A stretch of 64,000 nt of DNA from Aquabacterium sp. A3. Lineage in GTDB: Bacteria; Pseudomonadota; Gammaproteobacteria; Burkholderiales; Burkholderiaceae_C. The DNA lies in assembly GCF_038069945.1 (NCBI RefSeq), contig NZ_JBBPEV010000005.1:189657-253656 (forward strand), in the 5' to 3' direction. This document shows, one piece after another, positions 17,136 through 26,653 of the stretch; positions within the stretch are counted from its first letter, which is position 1, and each line of letters starts with the position of its first letter. The notes beneath the pieces are model-generated. The model had not been told where the DNA came from, did not search any database, and saw only the letters and a program-made list of their open reading frames with translations. Both the position numbers and the translations under genes were made by a program.

Positions 17136-17530
17136 GCGCGGTGCTCCGTCGCACCACACACGCGGCTGTGCAGCACCGCCATCACCGCCGCCGCATCGGC
17201 GCTGGCCAGACGGTAGAACACATGTTTGCCTTCGCGGCGCGTGCCCACCAGCCCCTCTTGCCGCAACACCCCCAGTTGCTGCGACAAGGTGGGCTGACGG
17301 ATGCCCAGGTCGCGCTCAAGCTCGCTGACGCAAAACTCGCCCTGGGCCAAGCGGCACATCAGCACCAGCCTGTCCACATGGGCCATCACCTTCAACAAAG
17401 CACACGCCTGCGCCGCCGAGGCCTGCAATTCCAACAGGTTGACCGGCGCCGGCGGACGCCCGCAAGGCTCGCCGTGCGCTGGCGCGGCGCCCGCAGCGGC
17501 CTGCTCAGGTGTGGGCATTGACAGTTTCAT
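17132..17530 (-). CDS. ArsR-family regulator, BigR/SqrR-like persulfide sensor
   Basis: 132 residues from ATG 17530; other in-frame ATGs lie at 17566, 17539 and 17518, and the two longest would place the operator palindrome inside or against the coding region. The winged helix is seen in VSELERDLGIRQPTLSQQLGVLRQEGLV and GTRREGKHVFYRL. Cysteines at the BigR positions are present (LMCRL in the N-terminal helix and HSRVCG at the C terminus), which in BigR/SqrR form a disulfide or tetrasulfide with persulfides. It heads the operon with SulP and DUF2892 and faces a persulfide dioxygenase-like gene. Confidence 0.87.
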   Translation of the reverse strand: MKLSMPTPEQAAAGAAPAHGEPCGRPPAPVNLLELQASAAQACALLKVMAHVDRLVLMCRLAQGEFCVSELERDLGIRQPTLSQQLGVLRQEGLVGTRREGKHVFYRLASADAAAVMAVLHSRVCGATEHRA

Positions 17531-17539
17531 ACCAAACAT

Positions 17540-17555
17540 TATATCTATAGATATA
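17540..17555. promoter_or_regulatory. AT-rich 16-bp palindrome, candidate BigR-type operator
   Basis: TATATCTATAGATATA is a perfect palindrome in an otherwise GC-rich window. It lies between the divergently transcribed ArsR-type regulator and the metallo-hydrolase gene. BigR is known to bind an AT-rich palindrome overlapping the -10 region of its target promoter. The site offers TATA-like -10 elements on both strands, so one repressor could control both directions. Confidence 0.7.
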
Positions 17556-17605
17556 CTATTATTCAATCAACTGATGACACGCCGTGAGTTGTCCCGGAGC
17601 CCCCC

Positions 17606-18499
17606 ATGAACACCCCTTCCTCGCATACGCCTGCGCAGCACCCGCTGGTGCACAGCCTCTTTGACCCCGACACCAGCACCTTCACCCACATCGTGCACGA
17701 CCGTCCTGGCGGACACGCCGCGATCGTCGACCCTGTGCTGGATTACGACGCCGCTTCAGGGCGAACCAGCACCCGCAGCGCGGATCAAGTGGTGTCGTTC
17801 GTGCGGGATCAGGGGCTGACGGTGCAATGGATTCTGGAAACCCATGCCCACGCGGATCACCTGTCGGCCGCGCCCTACCTGAAGCAAACGCTGGGAGGAC
17901 GCGTGGCCATTGGCGCGGCCATCCAGCGGGTGCAACGCACATTCAAGGCCCTGTTTCACCTGGAGCCCGACTTCGCCACGAACGGCACACAGTTTGATCA
18001 CCTGTTCGCCGACGGCGACACCTTCCAGATCGGAGACCTGACGGCGCAAGCCTGGCATGTGCCCGGCCACACCCCGGCAGACATGGCCTATGTGGTGGGC
18101 TCGGCCGTGTTCGTGGGCGACACGATCTTTCCGCCGGATGTGGGCACGGCCCGTTGTGACTTTCCCGGTGGCGACGCGCACCAGCTCTACCAGTCGGTTC
18201 GGCGCTTGTTGGCCTTGCCTGACAACACGCGCCTGTACCTGTGCCATGACTACCCCCCGGCCCACCGCGTCACGCCCCAGTCGGTCACGACGGTGGGCGA
18301 ACAACGTGCACACAACATCCATGTCCGCCATGGCATCAGCGAGACCGAATTCGTGCAGATGCGGCAGTCCCGGGATGCCACGCTGGGCATGCCCCGACTG
18401 ATCCTGCCTTCGGTGCAGGTGAACATCCGCGCGGGCCAGTTGCCGCCGCCCGAAGACAACGGCACCCGCTACCTGAAGATCCCGCTCAATGCCTTGTGA
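17606..18499 (+). CDS. blh: Metallo-beta-lactamase fold persulfide dioxygenase-like hydrolase
   Basis: 297 residues. The metal-binding motif THAHADH is near residue 85, with GHTPADM and the late LCHDYPP contributing further ligands; VFVGDTIFPPDVGTARCDFPGG is the family signature shared with ETHE1 and BLH. These enzymes oxidise glutathione persulfide to sulfite. A ribosome site GGAG precedes ATG 17606. It is divergent from the BigR-like regulator across the AT-rich palindrome, as in the known bigR/blh arrangement. Regulation by sulfide or persulfide is expected. Confidence 0.88.
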   Translation: MNTPSSHTPAQHPLVHSLFDPDTSTFTHIVHDRPGGHAAIVDPVLDYDAASGRTSTRSADQVVSFVRDQGLTVQWILETHAHADHLSAAPYLKQTLGGRVAIGAAIQRVQRTFKALFHLEPDFATNGTQFDHLFADGDTFQIGDLTAQAWHVPGHTPADMAYVVGSAVFVGDTIFPPDVGTARCDFPGGDAHQLYQSVRRLLALPDNTRLYLCHDYPPAHRVTPQSVTTVGEQRAHNIHVRHGISETEFVQMRQSRDATLGMPRLILPSVQVNIRAGQLPPPEDNGTRYLKIPLNAL

Positions 18500-18511
18500 T
18501 CCTTCGTCTGA

Positions 18512-18985
18512 TCAAGGCGCCGTCGTGGGCCAGCCTTGGGCCTTCCAGCCGCTCATGCCGCCCACCACATAGCGCACGTGCTCGTAGCCTGGCTGCGACT
18601 GCAACCGCCGCCACGCCGCACGCGAGCGATTCTGGGTGGCACAGATCAGGTACACGGGTTTGGCAGGATCGGTCGGGATCTCGTGCCAGCGCTCGCGCCA
18701 CTGGCTGGTGGGCAGCAAGCGCACGCCAGCGGCAATGCCGGCGGCATGCTCATGGGGCTCACGAATGTCGATGAGTACGGCCTGCCCGCGCTCATGGGCC
18801 TGGCGGGCCTGCGCCAAGGTGACGCTTTCACCGGGCGTCGATGTCGCGTGGGCCTGCCGTGCCCATTGCATCGCCACCATGGCGCCCCCCAGCAACAGGG
18901 CCAGCCCACCCGCCAGGCGACGGCGACGCGATGGGTCTGGCACGGCTTGCACGGACGGGTTGGTGAACCTTGGACCTTCAGACAT
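18512..18985 (-). CDS. Membrane-anchored rhodanese-domain protein
   Basis: 157 residues from ATG 18985, preceded by AGGAG; a GTG at 18991 lies too close to that site. One N-terminal membrane helix (LAGGLALLLGGAMVAM) is followed by a single rhodanese domain with LIDIREPHEHAAG and the active-site loop ICATQNRSR, where the cysteine would carry the persulfide. The domain probably faces the periplasm. It converges with the persulfide dioxygenase-like gene, and its upstream region has a CsoR/CstR-like operator. It probably moves sulfane sulfur in the same detoxification path. Confidence 0.87.
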   Translation of the reverse strand: MSEGPRFTNPSVQAVPDPSRRRRLAGGLALLLGGAMVAMQWARQAHATSTPGESVTLAQARQAHERGQAVLIDIREPHEHAAGIAAGVRLLPTSQWRERWHEIPTDPAKPVYLICATQNRSRAAWRRLQSQPGYEHVRYVVGGMSGWKAQGWPTTAP

Positions 18986-19028
18986 GGGCACTCCTCAGCA
19001 TGGGGCACAACACGGGCGACAGTCTGGC

Positions 19029-19044
19029 ATACGATAAGGGGTAT
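19029..19044. promoter_or_regulatory. Candidate CsoR/CstR-family operator
   Basis: ATACGATAAGGGGTAT ends in AGGGGTAT, which is exactly one half of the ATACCCCT/AGGGGTAT-like sites used by CsoR-family repressors. The outer bases GCATAC...GTATGC form an inverted repeat. It lies 44 bases upstream of the rhodanese start and 51 bases upstream of the DUF3422 gene. The left half departs from the consensus, so this is a candidate only. Confidence 0.45.
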
Positions 19045-19094
19045 GCAAGTTGCCGCCAAGCGGTGTCCCTGAGTGACTGAGGGACAATCTGCCC

Positions 19095-20456
19095 ATGCCT
19101 CATCACATCGACACGGCCCCCTACCCCACGCGGCAGGCACCCCGGCATCCCTTTCCGGTGCAGGCCTTGCCACCCAGCGACGAGTCGCGCGAGGTGTTGC
19201 ACAACGAGGTGCACGCACGCCCGCCAGCCCGCATCCGTCTGCCCGCGCTGGTGGTTTATGTGGCGGTGCTCAACGAAGGCGTCACCCGAGAACAGGAATG
19301 CGCGCACCTGCGGGCCCTGTCGGGCCAGGACGACCTGCCGGTGCAGGCCCTGGCCGGCAATTTTTTGCGGCTGCGGTTTGACAACTACACCTTGAAGTGG
19401 GAGCGGCACACCGAGTTCTCTCGGTACTCTCTGGTGCAGAAACTGCCCGATGACGCGCTGAACGGCGGCGATGAAGCCGCCTTGCTGCAATCGCTGGTGA
19501 TCCCGCCTTCGTGGTGGGCGGCCATCCCGGGCAAAACGGTGACGGCCATCATGATGGCCATGGTGCATGGCGATGTGGATGACCCCACCGCCATGCGGCG
19601 CACCGCCGAGCCCTGGCTGGACAGCCGCGAGCCCCTGGCGTCGCTGCTGGGGGTGCGCCGCTCATGTGCCATGAGCAACTTCCGCCTGCGTGACAGCGGG
19701 TTTGAGCGCCTGCTGGTGATCTCGCCGCCCAACACCTCGGAGTTGCGGGCGGGGCGGCTGTCGCAACGCCTGCTGGAAGTGGAAACCTACCGGCTGATGG
19801 CCCTGCGCGGTCTGCCCGTGGCCAAGGAACTGGCCCCGATGCTGAGCGAGGCCGAAAGCCAGCTGGCCGACATCACCGCGCGCATGGAGCAAGCCGACAC
19901 CTCTGATCAAGCCCTGCTGGACACGCTGATCGCGCTGGCTGCACGCATTGAGCGGGCCACCGCCAGCCACATGTACCGATTCTCGGCCACCCTGGCTTAC
20001 CACCGGCTGGTTGAACAGCGCATCGAAGAGATGCGGGAGGCGCCCATCCCGGGCACGCAGATGCTGGGCGAGTTTTTGCAGCGCCGGCTGGCCCCGGCCA
20101 TCAACACGGTACAGGCCACGGCGCAGCGGCTCAACGCCCTGTCACAGCGCATCGAGCGCACCAGCGCCTTGCTGCGCACCAGGGTGGACATCGCGGCCGA
20201 AGCACAAAACCAGCAACTGCTGGAAAAGCTCACCAAAGGGCAAGAGCTGCAACTGCGCCTTCAAAGCACGGTGGAGGGCCTGTCCATCGCGGCCATCTCT
20301 TATTACGTGATCAGCCTGATCCTGTACGCCGGCAAGGCCGCCAAGGCCGCAGGCATCGGTGTGCACCCCGAGATGTTGGCCGGCGCACTGACACCGGTGG
20401 TGGTGCTGACCATCTGGTGGGCCACCCGGCAAATCCGCAAACGCCTGCACGATTGA
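19095..20456 (+). CDS. DUF3422 family protein
   Basis: 453 residues. The N terminus HNEVHARPPARIRLPA and the later TEFSRYSLVQ match DUF3422, a family of uncharacterised proteobacterial membrane proteins. The middle is helical with likely coiled coils (heptads of leucine and alanine around residues 250-380). Two hydrophobic segments at the C terminus (AISYYVISLILYAGKAAK and PVVVLTIWWATRQIRKRL) suggest membrane anchoring. The function is unknown. It is convergent with tamB. Confidence 0.87.
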   Translation: MPHHIDTAPYPTRQAPRHPFPVQALPPSDESREVLHNEVHARPPARIRLPALVVYVAVLNEGVTREQECAHLRALSGQDDLPVQALAGNFLRLRFDNYTLKWERHTEFSRYSLVQKLPDDALNGGDEAALLQSLVIPPSWWAAIPGKTVTAIMMAMVHGDVDDPTAMRRTAEPWLDSREPLASLLGVRRSCAMSNFRLRDSGFERLLVISPPNTSELRAGRLSQRLLEVETYRLMALRGLPVAKELAPMLSEAESQLADITARMEQADTSDQALLDTLIALAARIERATASHMYRFSATLAYHRLVEQRIEEMREAPIPGTQMLGEFLQRRLAPAINTVQATAQRLNALSQRIERTSALLRTRVDIAAEAQNQQLLEKLTKGQELQLRLQSTVEGLSIAAISYYVISLILYAGKAAKAAGIGVHPEMLAGALTPVVVLTIWWATRQIRKRLHD

Positions 20457-20467
20457 TCACGGTGTGA

Positions 20468-23400
20468 TCAGGGTGCCGCGGTCTGCGGCTTGGCACGTCC
20501 GTTCCACCGGAACTGCCAGATCAGGTCCAGTGCGTTGTCATCGCCCGCCTGAGCGCGCAAGGTGAAGCGCTGCGCCGCCCGGTAAATCAGTTGCCAGTTG
20601 CCGGTGGTGGCGTTGAGGTTGCGCTCGTAACCCAGGTACCAGCGCTCCGAGAGCTGTTTGCCAAGGTTGACCACCGTTTCACGCACGGTGCCGTCGGTCT
20701 GGCGCACCGACAACTCATCCAGGCCCAGGCGCTGCACTAGGGACTCGCTGGGGCCGCCGCTTTCACCCGACAACAAGGCCACCGCCGCGGTCTGCAACAG
20801 ACCGATGTCGGCGCCGTCCAGGCCGGAGGGCGCGCGCCCCAGCAGCAGCCACGACAGCTTCTCGGTCTCTGACATCGAGGGCTCCGAGTACAGCCGGATG
20901 CGCGGGTCCTGGGCTGTGCCCGTGATCGTGACCCCGACCTTGACATCGTCAGCCCGTGCCGCCGGCGACTGGGCGCGCATGGCCCGCAAGTCCAGACGAG
21001 GGTTCTCGATCGGGCCGGTGAAGGTGATGCCGCCTCGGTCAATGACCAGGCGCTGCCCATAGGCCGCGTAGACACCGTCTTTGACCGTCACGGTGCCGGT
21101 GAGGCTGGGGCGGTTGTTGGGGGTGGTGAGCTGCAAAGCGCCTTGCAGGGTGGCCTCCAGGCCGCGACCGCGGATGCGCAGCCGCTGCCCCAGGTCGATG
21201 CCGATCTGGATGTCGGAGCGGCGTTCGGTGGCGCCATCGCCCGAGGCCTCTGCGGTGTCGTCAGACTCGCCCGGCCGGTTGACCACCCGGACGTCGTCAC
21301 CGATCGTGGGCGCATCAGAACGGCTGATGTCAAACAGACCCTCGTCCACCTTGAGCTGACCCGTGGCCGTCACATCGTCGCCCTGCAACCGAGCTTGCAC
21401 GCCACCGGACAGGCGCAGGCGCCGGTCGATGCGTTGCAAGGCGGTGAAGCGCTGCAACTGCGCGTCGAGCGTGGCCTGGGGTTGTTCCCCCAGTTCGGCC
21501 AGACCCGACAGCCGCAACTGCCCACCCTGCCCGTCAGCGAACATGAGCTCATCCAGACGCACCTGACTGCCATCCAGCACCATGGACAGACGGCCATCAC
21601 TGAGCGAGACGCCCGTGAGCAACTGGCTGGCCGACAGTTCTTCGCCACGAACGCCGCCGGTCAGCCTGGGCTCGGCCAGGCTGCCGCCGAGGGCCGCCCA
21701 GGCCTGAAGCTTGCCGCCCAGGCGCCAGCCAGCCGGCAGCCAGTTGCCCCAGGGTCGCAATGAAGGGGCGTTGAACGCCAGCTCACCCGACAGGGGGCTG
21801 TGCACATCGGGCAAACGGTGCGCAGGCCGCGCCGTGAGCTGCTGACGGGCCTGCACATCGCCCAGGACGCGGCCATTGAAGCGCTGGGTCAGCGTCCACA
21901 CGCCCTGTCGGGCAGACAACTCGATGCGGGCATCCCGAATGCCCAGCCGCTGTGCCTGACCACCCTGGATGGCTTGCTCAATGATCTGAAGGTCACCCTC
22001 GCGACGTTGCAGGTGGGCCTGCACCTGCCAGGGCTGCTCTGGCGTGTGGACGATGGACACGCCGCCTTCCAGCTCCAGATCGCCTGCCCAGCCCACCTGC
22101 GGCTGGAGCTGCTGCAACCAGGGCGCCACGCGCCAAGGCATCAACTGGGCTTGCAGGGTCAGGGCATCGACGGGCACCCCATCGGCGGCCTGCAGTGCGC
22201 CACGAGGCCGCTGCCAGCGCGCCTGTTGCACACGCCAGGTCAGCCCCGCCGTGTTCAAGTCGGAGGCCGACACCTCGATGCGGTCATGCTGGGCCGTGCG
22301 TTGCCAACGCCAGGGCAGGTCGTCAACCACCAACCATGACCGTTGCTGAGTCTCGGCGGATCGACCTGCGCGACGAGCCATCCAGCTTTCCAGCACACGC
22401 ACCTGCTGCAGTGCACCGCGCCAGGCGGGCTGCGCGCTGGCCAGCCCCTCAAAGCCACCTTGCACTCCCCCGGACAGGCTCCAGGTGCGCTCGGACGGCA
22501 GCTCAGCCCTCACCTGCCAGCGAGCGCGGTGCTGCCCCACCTCGCCTTGTGCAGACACGTCCAGCTCTGGCACCTTCAGGTCGCCCAGCCCCGCGCGCTG
22601 AAGGCTCAGACCACGGGCCTGCACCTGCACTTCGACCGGTGAGGTGGCCTCATGGCCTTGCCAATCCCACCGGGCTTCGGCCTGCGGCACGCTGACGGTG
22701 GTGGCCTGCGGGTCGCGCCACAGCAGCGCCTGCACCGACGCTTGCCCGGACGTGACCCACTGCGGCCACTGCCCGCTCAATGCGATGTTGCCCTGGGTAC
22801 GACCGCTCAACTGCTCGGCCCCCGCCAGCACGGCCCAAGGCTGCAAGGCCTCCAGCGCATCCATCTGCCATTTCGCCTTGAGTGTCCATCGCGTGCCCAG
22901 GGTCGCCGCGCCCTGCGCGTTGGTGACCAAAGGCACGCGGCCCTCCACGTCCAGCCGGTTGCCGCCCAGATCGGCCTGTGCGCTCAGGCTCATCACCGAG
23001 GACGCGTCAGAACGCCAGTCCACCGTGGCTTGCAGCGGCACGTCGGCCAGCAGGCTGCGCTCCATGCGCAAGCTGGCCTGGCCGCGCCATTGGGCGTCCA
23101 GATCGAACGACGCGTTCCCCGTCAGCGCGTGCCGCCCCCGGGCCGCCATCGGCCAGGGCAGCCAGACGGAAGGGTCCAGCGCCTGAAGCACCACCTGCCC
23201 TGAGGCTTTCCAGGGCTGCCCCTCGGCCAGGGTCACGCGGACGTCTCGAAACTCGCCCGAGCCTTGCCCGGTGCGGGTGCTCAGGCGAGTCACCTCCAGC
23301 AACTGACCTGCGGCCGTGACCGCATACGACGCCTCCAGCGACAGCGACACCGGTCGGGCCGCCGCACCGCGCCCATGCACCCCTTGAACCTCGCCTCGCA

Positions 23401-24739
23401 CGGCCAGCCCCTCGGGCTTGGTCAGCCGCGGGCGCAAGGCCAGACGGGCCTGGCTGCGCACATCCGGCGCCGAGGTGTGCACACCACGTGGGTTGAAGCC
23501 ATCCCAGCTCAGCACCAGACCGTCGGCATCCTGGGGACGCCCTTGCAGGCGGATGACGCCTGGCGGCTCGCCGGATCGCTCAGACGATGGACGCCAGCCG
23601 GGCACCGTCAGCTCCAGGTCCACCGCGGTGTCCAGCACCCAGGTGCGCCAAGGCACCTGGCCCGGCCGTTGTTGCCACGACACCTCGCCCGAGAGGGCCT
23701 GCAGGGGCAGGCGTTGCGCATCCCAGGCGCCCGCTGGCGCGTTGCGCAAGGCCAGGGTCAGGGTGCCCGGGCCCTGGGCATCGGCCTGCAATGACACGCG
23801 CCCAGACAGTCTGGCCAGCGGCCAGCCGGCCGCATCGCGTCGGGCTGCTGCGGCCAATCCTGCCGGGTTGACCGCGTCCAGCTCGGCCTGTGCCGACACC
23901 AGCGGCCAGGGTGCAAACGGCAAGAGCTGTGCACGCGCATTCAGCGTGGACGGCGACTGCTCACCTTCCACGGCCCAGCGGGCCGTGGCCTGCGCCTGCA
24001 AATCGGCCAGCGGGCCTGTGATGTTCAACGCCAGCCCGGGCTGCCCCGGCGTGGGAATCACCTGGCTGACGTTGAGCTTGAGCGCCACCGGCAGGGGCGA
24101 TGCCGCCCCCACCGTGGCCTGCCCTTGCAGCCGCCAACCCTGCACATCCAGTCGGTCCAGAACCAGGCGATGCGTGACCCCGGCGGGCTCAGGGGTGCCC
24201 GAGGCGCCAGAAGACCCACTCGGCACCATCGCCTGCAGGCTCAGACGCACATCACGCAAAGGCTCTGGCCCCCACAGGGTGCTGTGCGCCTCGACCACAG
24301 ACAGCGCCCCCAGCCGCACCGACACCGGCAAGGCCAGGGTGGTCGGGGCCTGCAATGGCGCACTCGCTGGTGCAGCAGGGTCTGGCACCCAATCCAGGGT
24401 CAGGCGCTGCACCGCCAGGCGGTCGGCTTCGACCGCGACGCCCCACGGGGCCGTCTCGTCCCAGGCCAGGCGCAAGCCCTGCCAAACCAACTGCTCCAGC
24501 ACCACTTGCCCGCCGCGCGGCAACTGCACGGTGACCCGCGCGGCCTTGAAGTCGCCCCACAAGGCGCCCTCAGGCAGCGACACCTCCACCCCGGGCAGGC
24601 GCTTGAGCAACTGCGCCGAGGCCCAGGGTTGCCGCAGCCCGACCCAGGCCGCCGCCACCAGCATCACGACCAACAACAAAGGCAGCAGGCCGGCGGTGGT
24701 CACCCACCAGCGGGTCTTGGGGGCCGCAGGCGCCGTCAC
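20468..24739 (-). CDS. tamB: TamB, inner-membrane-anchored envelope bridge protein
   Basis: 1423 residues, usual for the family. An N-terminal membrane anchor (LLPLLLVVMLVAAAWVGL) is followed by a very long beta-rich periplasmic region. The conserved DUF490 C-terminal domain contains GTVTVKDGVYAAYGQRL and SWLLLGRAPSGL, and ends with an amphipathic strand. TamB spans the periplasm and works with TamA in lipid transport and outer-membrane assembly. Its GTG start at 24739 overlaps the tamA stop as GTGA, so translation is coupled. Confidence 0.93.
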   Translation of the reverse strand: MTAPAAPKTRWWVTTAGLLPLLLVVMLVAAAWVGLRQPWASAQLLKRLPGVEVSLPEGALWGDFKAARVTVQLPRGGQVVLEQLVWQGLRLAWDETAPWGVAVEADRLAVQRLTLDWVPDPAAPASAPLQAPTTLALPVSVRLGALSVVEAHSTLWGPEPLRDVRLSLQAMVPSGSSGASGTPEPAGVTHRLVLDRLDVQGWRLQGQATVGAASPLPVALKLNVSQVIPTPGQPGLALNITGPLADLQAQATARWAVEGEQSPSTLNARAQLLPFAPWPLVSAQAELDAVNPAGLAAAARRDAAGWPLARLSGRVSLQADAQGPGTLTLALRNAPAGAWDAQRLPLQALSGEVSWQQRPGQVPWRTWVLDTAVDLELTVPGWRPSSERSGEPPGVIRLQGRPQDADGLVLSWDGFNPRGVHTSAPDVRSQARLALRPRLTKPEGLAVRGEVQGVHGRGAAARPVSLSLEASYAVTAAGQLLEVTRLSTRTGQGSGEFRDVRVTLAEGQPWKASGQVVLQALDPSVWLPWPMAARGRHALTGNASFDLDAQWRGQASLRMERSLLADVPLQATVDWRSDASSVMSLSAQADLGGNRLDVEGRVPLVTNAQGAATLGTRWTLKAKWQMDALEALQPWAVLAGAEQLSGRTQGNIALSGQWPQWVTSGQASVQALLWRDPQATTVSVPQAEARWDWQGHEATSPVEVQVQARGLSLQRAGLGDLKVPELDVSAQGEVGQHRARWQVRAELPSERTWSLSGGVQGGFEGLASAQPAWRGALQQVRVLESWMARRAGRSAETQQRSWLVVDDLPWRWQRTAQHDRIEVSASDLNTAGLTWRVQQARWQRPRGALQAADGVPVDALTLQAQLMPWRVAPWLQQLQPQVGWAGDLELEGGVSIVHTPEQPWQVQAHLQRREGDLQIIEQAIQGGQAQRLGIRDARIELSARQGVWTLTQRFNGRVLGDVQARQQLTARPAHRLPDVHSPLSGELAFNAPSLRPWGNWLPAGWRLGGKLQAWAALGGSLAEPRLTGGVRGEELSASQLLTGVSLSDGRLSMVLDGSQVRLDELMFADGQGGQLRLSGLAELGEQPQATLDAQLQRFTALQRIDRRLRLSGGVQARLQGDDVTATGQLKVDEGLFDISRSDAPTIGDDVRVVNRPGESDDTAEASGDGATERRSDIQIGIDLGQRLRIRGRGLEATLQGALQLTTPNNRPSLTGTVTVKDGVYAAYGQRLVIDRGGITFTGPIENPRLDLRAMRAQSPAARADDVKVGVTITGTAQDPRIRLYSEPSMSETEKLSWLLLGRAPSGLDGADIGLLQTAAVALLSGESGGPSESLVQRLGLDELSVRQTDGTVRETVVNLGKQLSERWYLGYERNLNATTGNWQLIYRAAQRFTLRAQAGDDNALDLIWQFRWNGRAKPQTAAP

Positions 24740-26646
24740 AGGCTGATCCCCACGCTGAAGTGCAGCCGCCAGGACGCCACCCGATTGCCATAGGCCACAT
24801 CCAGCCGCAAGGGCCCCACCGGGCTGCGCCAGCGCACGCCCAGGCCGTAGCCCGTGTTGGCACTCAGGTCCTGAAACCGATCAGCGGCGTCGCCGACATC
24901 GGCAAACAAGGCCCCCCAGACCGCCGGCGGCAATCCTGGCAGGGGATGCGCCACCTCGACACTGGCGGTGTACAAGGTGCGCCCCCCGATCACCACCCCA
25001 TTGCGCGTGATGCCCAGCGACCGGTAGGCGTAACCACGCACCGACTCGTCGCCACCGGCCCTGAACAACAGCGTGTCGGGCACGCTCACATCGTCGGCCG
25101 CCAGCACGTCACCCAGTTCACCGCGCGCGGTCAGGTGCCACTGCCCTCCCAGGGGCAGGTAGGCGTTCACCCGGCCATACAGTCGGCCAAACCACCCCAC
25201 CTGATTCAGCGCAGAAAAGGTGCGCCCACCCGACGCCTGCGCCAGCACGGTGTAGCCCTTCAAGGGCAGCACCTGGTTGTCAACCTCGCGCAAGATCCAC
25301 TGCGTGGTCAGGCTCAATGCACTGGCGTCCGACAGCAAGACATCGCCCTGATCACGCACCGCCGTGCTTTGCCACTCGACGTAGTTCGTGCGCTCCAGCC
25401 GTTCACCCTCATGCAGGCGGCCCACCCGCACACGACGGCTGAGGGTTTCGGAGTCGAACGAATCGATCGTGCGCGACCACTCGGCCGAGGCGAGGCCACG
25501 CCGGCGGCCCGGCCAGGGGTGGGAGGTCAGGTCCAGCTGCAGCAGCGATTCCTTGGTGCCCCACTGCACCTTGCTGCGAGACAGCCAGTTGCTGCGAAAC
25601 GGGTTGCGGTGCAGATGTTCCAGCGTGATGCGAGGCCCCGTGTCGCTGCTGACACCGACCCCGGTGGTGGCCGTCTGCAAGGGCAACTCGCGCAAGCTGA
25701 TGCGCACGGGCGCCTGGCCCGGCTGGGCCGGATCCGGATCGGCCGACACGAACACGTTTTCAAACAGGTTGAGCTTCTGGAGTCGCTCTTGCCAATCCAG
25801 CAGCATCGACTCCTGGTAGCGTGCGCCCGGCTCGAAGGGCGCCACGTTCAGCACCGACGACAGGGGGTGGTAAGCCAGCCCGGTCACCTGCACATCGCCA
25901 AAATGAAACAGCGGGCCGGAATCGGCCACCAGGAACAGCCGCGCCTGGTGGGTGCTGGCATCGACGGTGGCCGAGGTACCGCTCCAGCTGGCCAGCGGAA
26001 ACCCCTGGGCACGCATCTGCGCCAAGGCCGCGTTTTTGGACGATGACCAGGCGCCCTGGGTGAACAGCTCACCATCTTGCAGGCCCCATCCCGCACGCAG
26101 GCGCTCCTGCAAGGCCTGCGCCTGCGGGTCCTCGTCCTGTAGCAGCTGATCCAGATCGCCTTCAAACAGGAACCGGGTGTCACGGATGCGGGATCGGGGC
26201 CCGGGCTCGACCCTGATCGACACCCGCTGAGGTGCCTCGCTGGCCTGGTTGGCAGGCTCCTGAACGGCCACATCCACGCGCGCAGCAAAGTAGCCTTCGG
26301 CTTCCAGCAAGGCGCGCGCCTGATCCGGCACGGCAGCCACCAGGCGCCTGAGCTCGGAGCGGGTCACCCGCACGGGCTCACCATCGACGGTCTCGTTCTG
26401 AAAACGAGCCACGTCCAGGTACGACCTCAGCAGGCGGGCCAGTTCGTCCGGCGCCTGGATGTCGAGCGTCCAGCGCGCCGGCACACGCCAGCGGGGAGCG
26501 GGCTGCTCCGCCGGGGACACGCTGGGCTCAACGGTCTGCGCCATGCAGACCCCCGACCACCAGCCCAACCCAGCGACAACACCCCCATGGGCCAGGGCGG
26601 CCAAGCCCCTGACCAACCGCTGCCGCACTCCCAGGCCCAGGCTCAT
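24736..26646 (-). CDS. tamA: TamA, outer-membrane BamA/Omp85-family translocation protein
   Basis: 636 residues. It has a signal-peptide-like N terminus (GGVVAGLGWWSGVCMAQ), POTRA-type repeats to about residue 270, and a 16-strand-type beta barrel. The barrel includes the surface-antigen motif LFRAGGDESVRGYAYRSLG, and the GLGVRWRSPVGPLRLDVAYG ending is typical of Omp85 proteins. It partners TamB, encoded immediately downstream with an overlapping start. The upstream VWA gene ends 8 bases away on the same strand and may share the transcript. Confidence 0.93.
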   Translation of the reverse strand: MSLGLGVRQRLVRGLAALAHGGVVAGLGWWSGVCMAQTVEPSVSPAEQPAPRWRVPARWTLDIQAPDELARLLRSYLDVARFQNETVDGEPVRVTRSELRRLVAAVPDQARALLEAEGYFAARVDVAVQEPANQASEAPQRVSIRVEPGPRSRIRDTRFLFEGDLDQLLQDEDPQAQALQERLRAGWGLQDGELFTQGAWSSSKNAALAQMRAQGFPLASWSGTSATVDASTHQARLFLVADSGPLFHFGDVQVTGLAYHPLSSVLNVAPFEPGARYQESMLLDWQERLQKLNLFENVFVSADPDPAQPGQAPVRISLRELPLQTATTGVGVSSDTGPRITLEHLHRNPFRSNWLSRSKVQWGTKESLLQLDLTSHPWPGRRRGLASAEWSRTIDSFDSETLSRRVRVGRLHEGERLERTNYVEWQSTAVRDQGDVLLSDASALSLTTQWILREVDNQVLPLKGYTVLAQASGGRTFSALNQVGWFGRLYGRVNAYLPLGGQWHLTARGELGDVLAADDVSVPDTLLFRAGGDESVRGYAYRSLGITRNGVVIGGRTLYTASVEVAHPLPGLPPAVWGALFADVGDAADRFQDLSANTGYGLGVRWRSPVGPLRLDVAYGNRVASWRLHFSVGISL

Positions 26647-26653
26647 GAACTCG

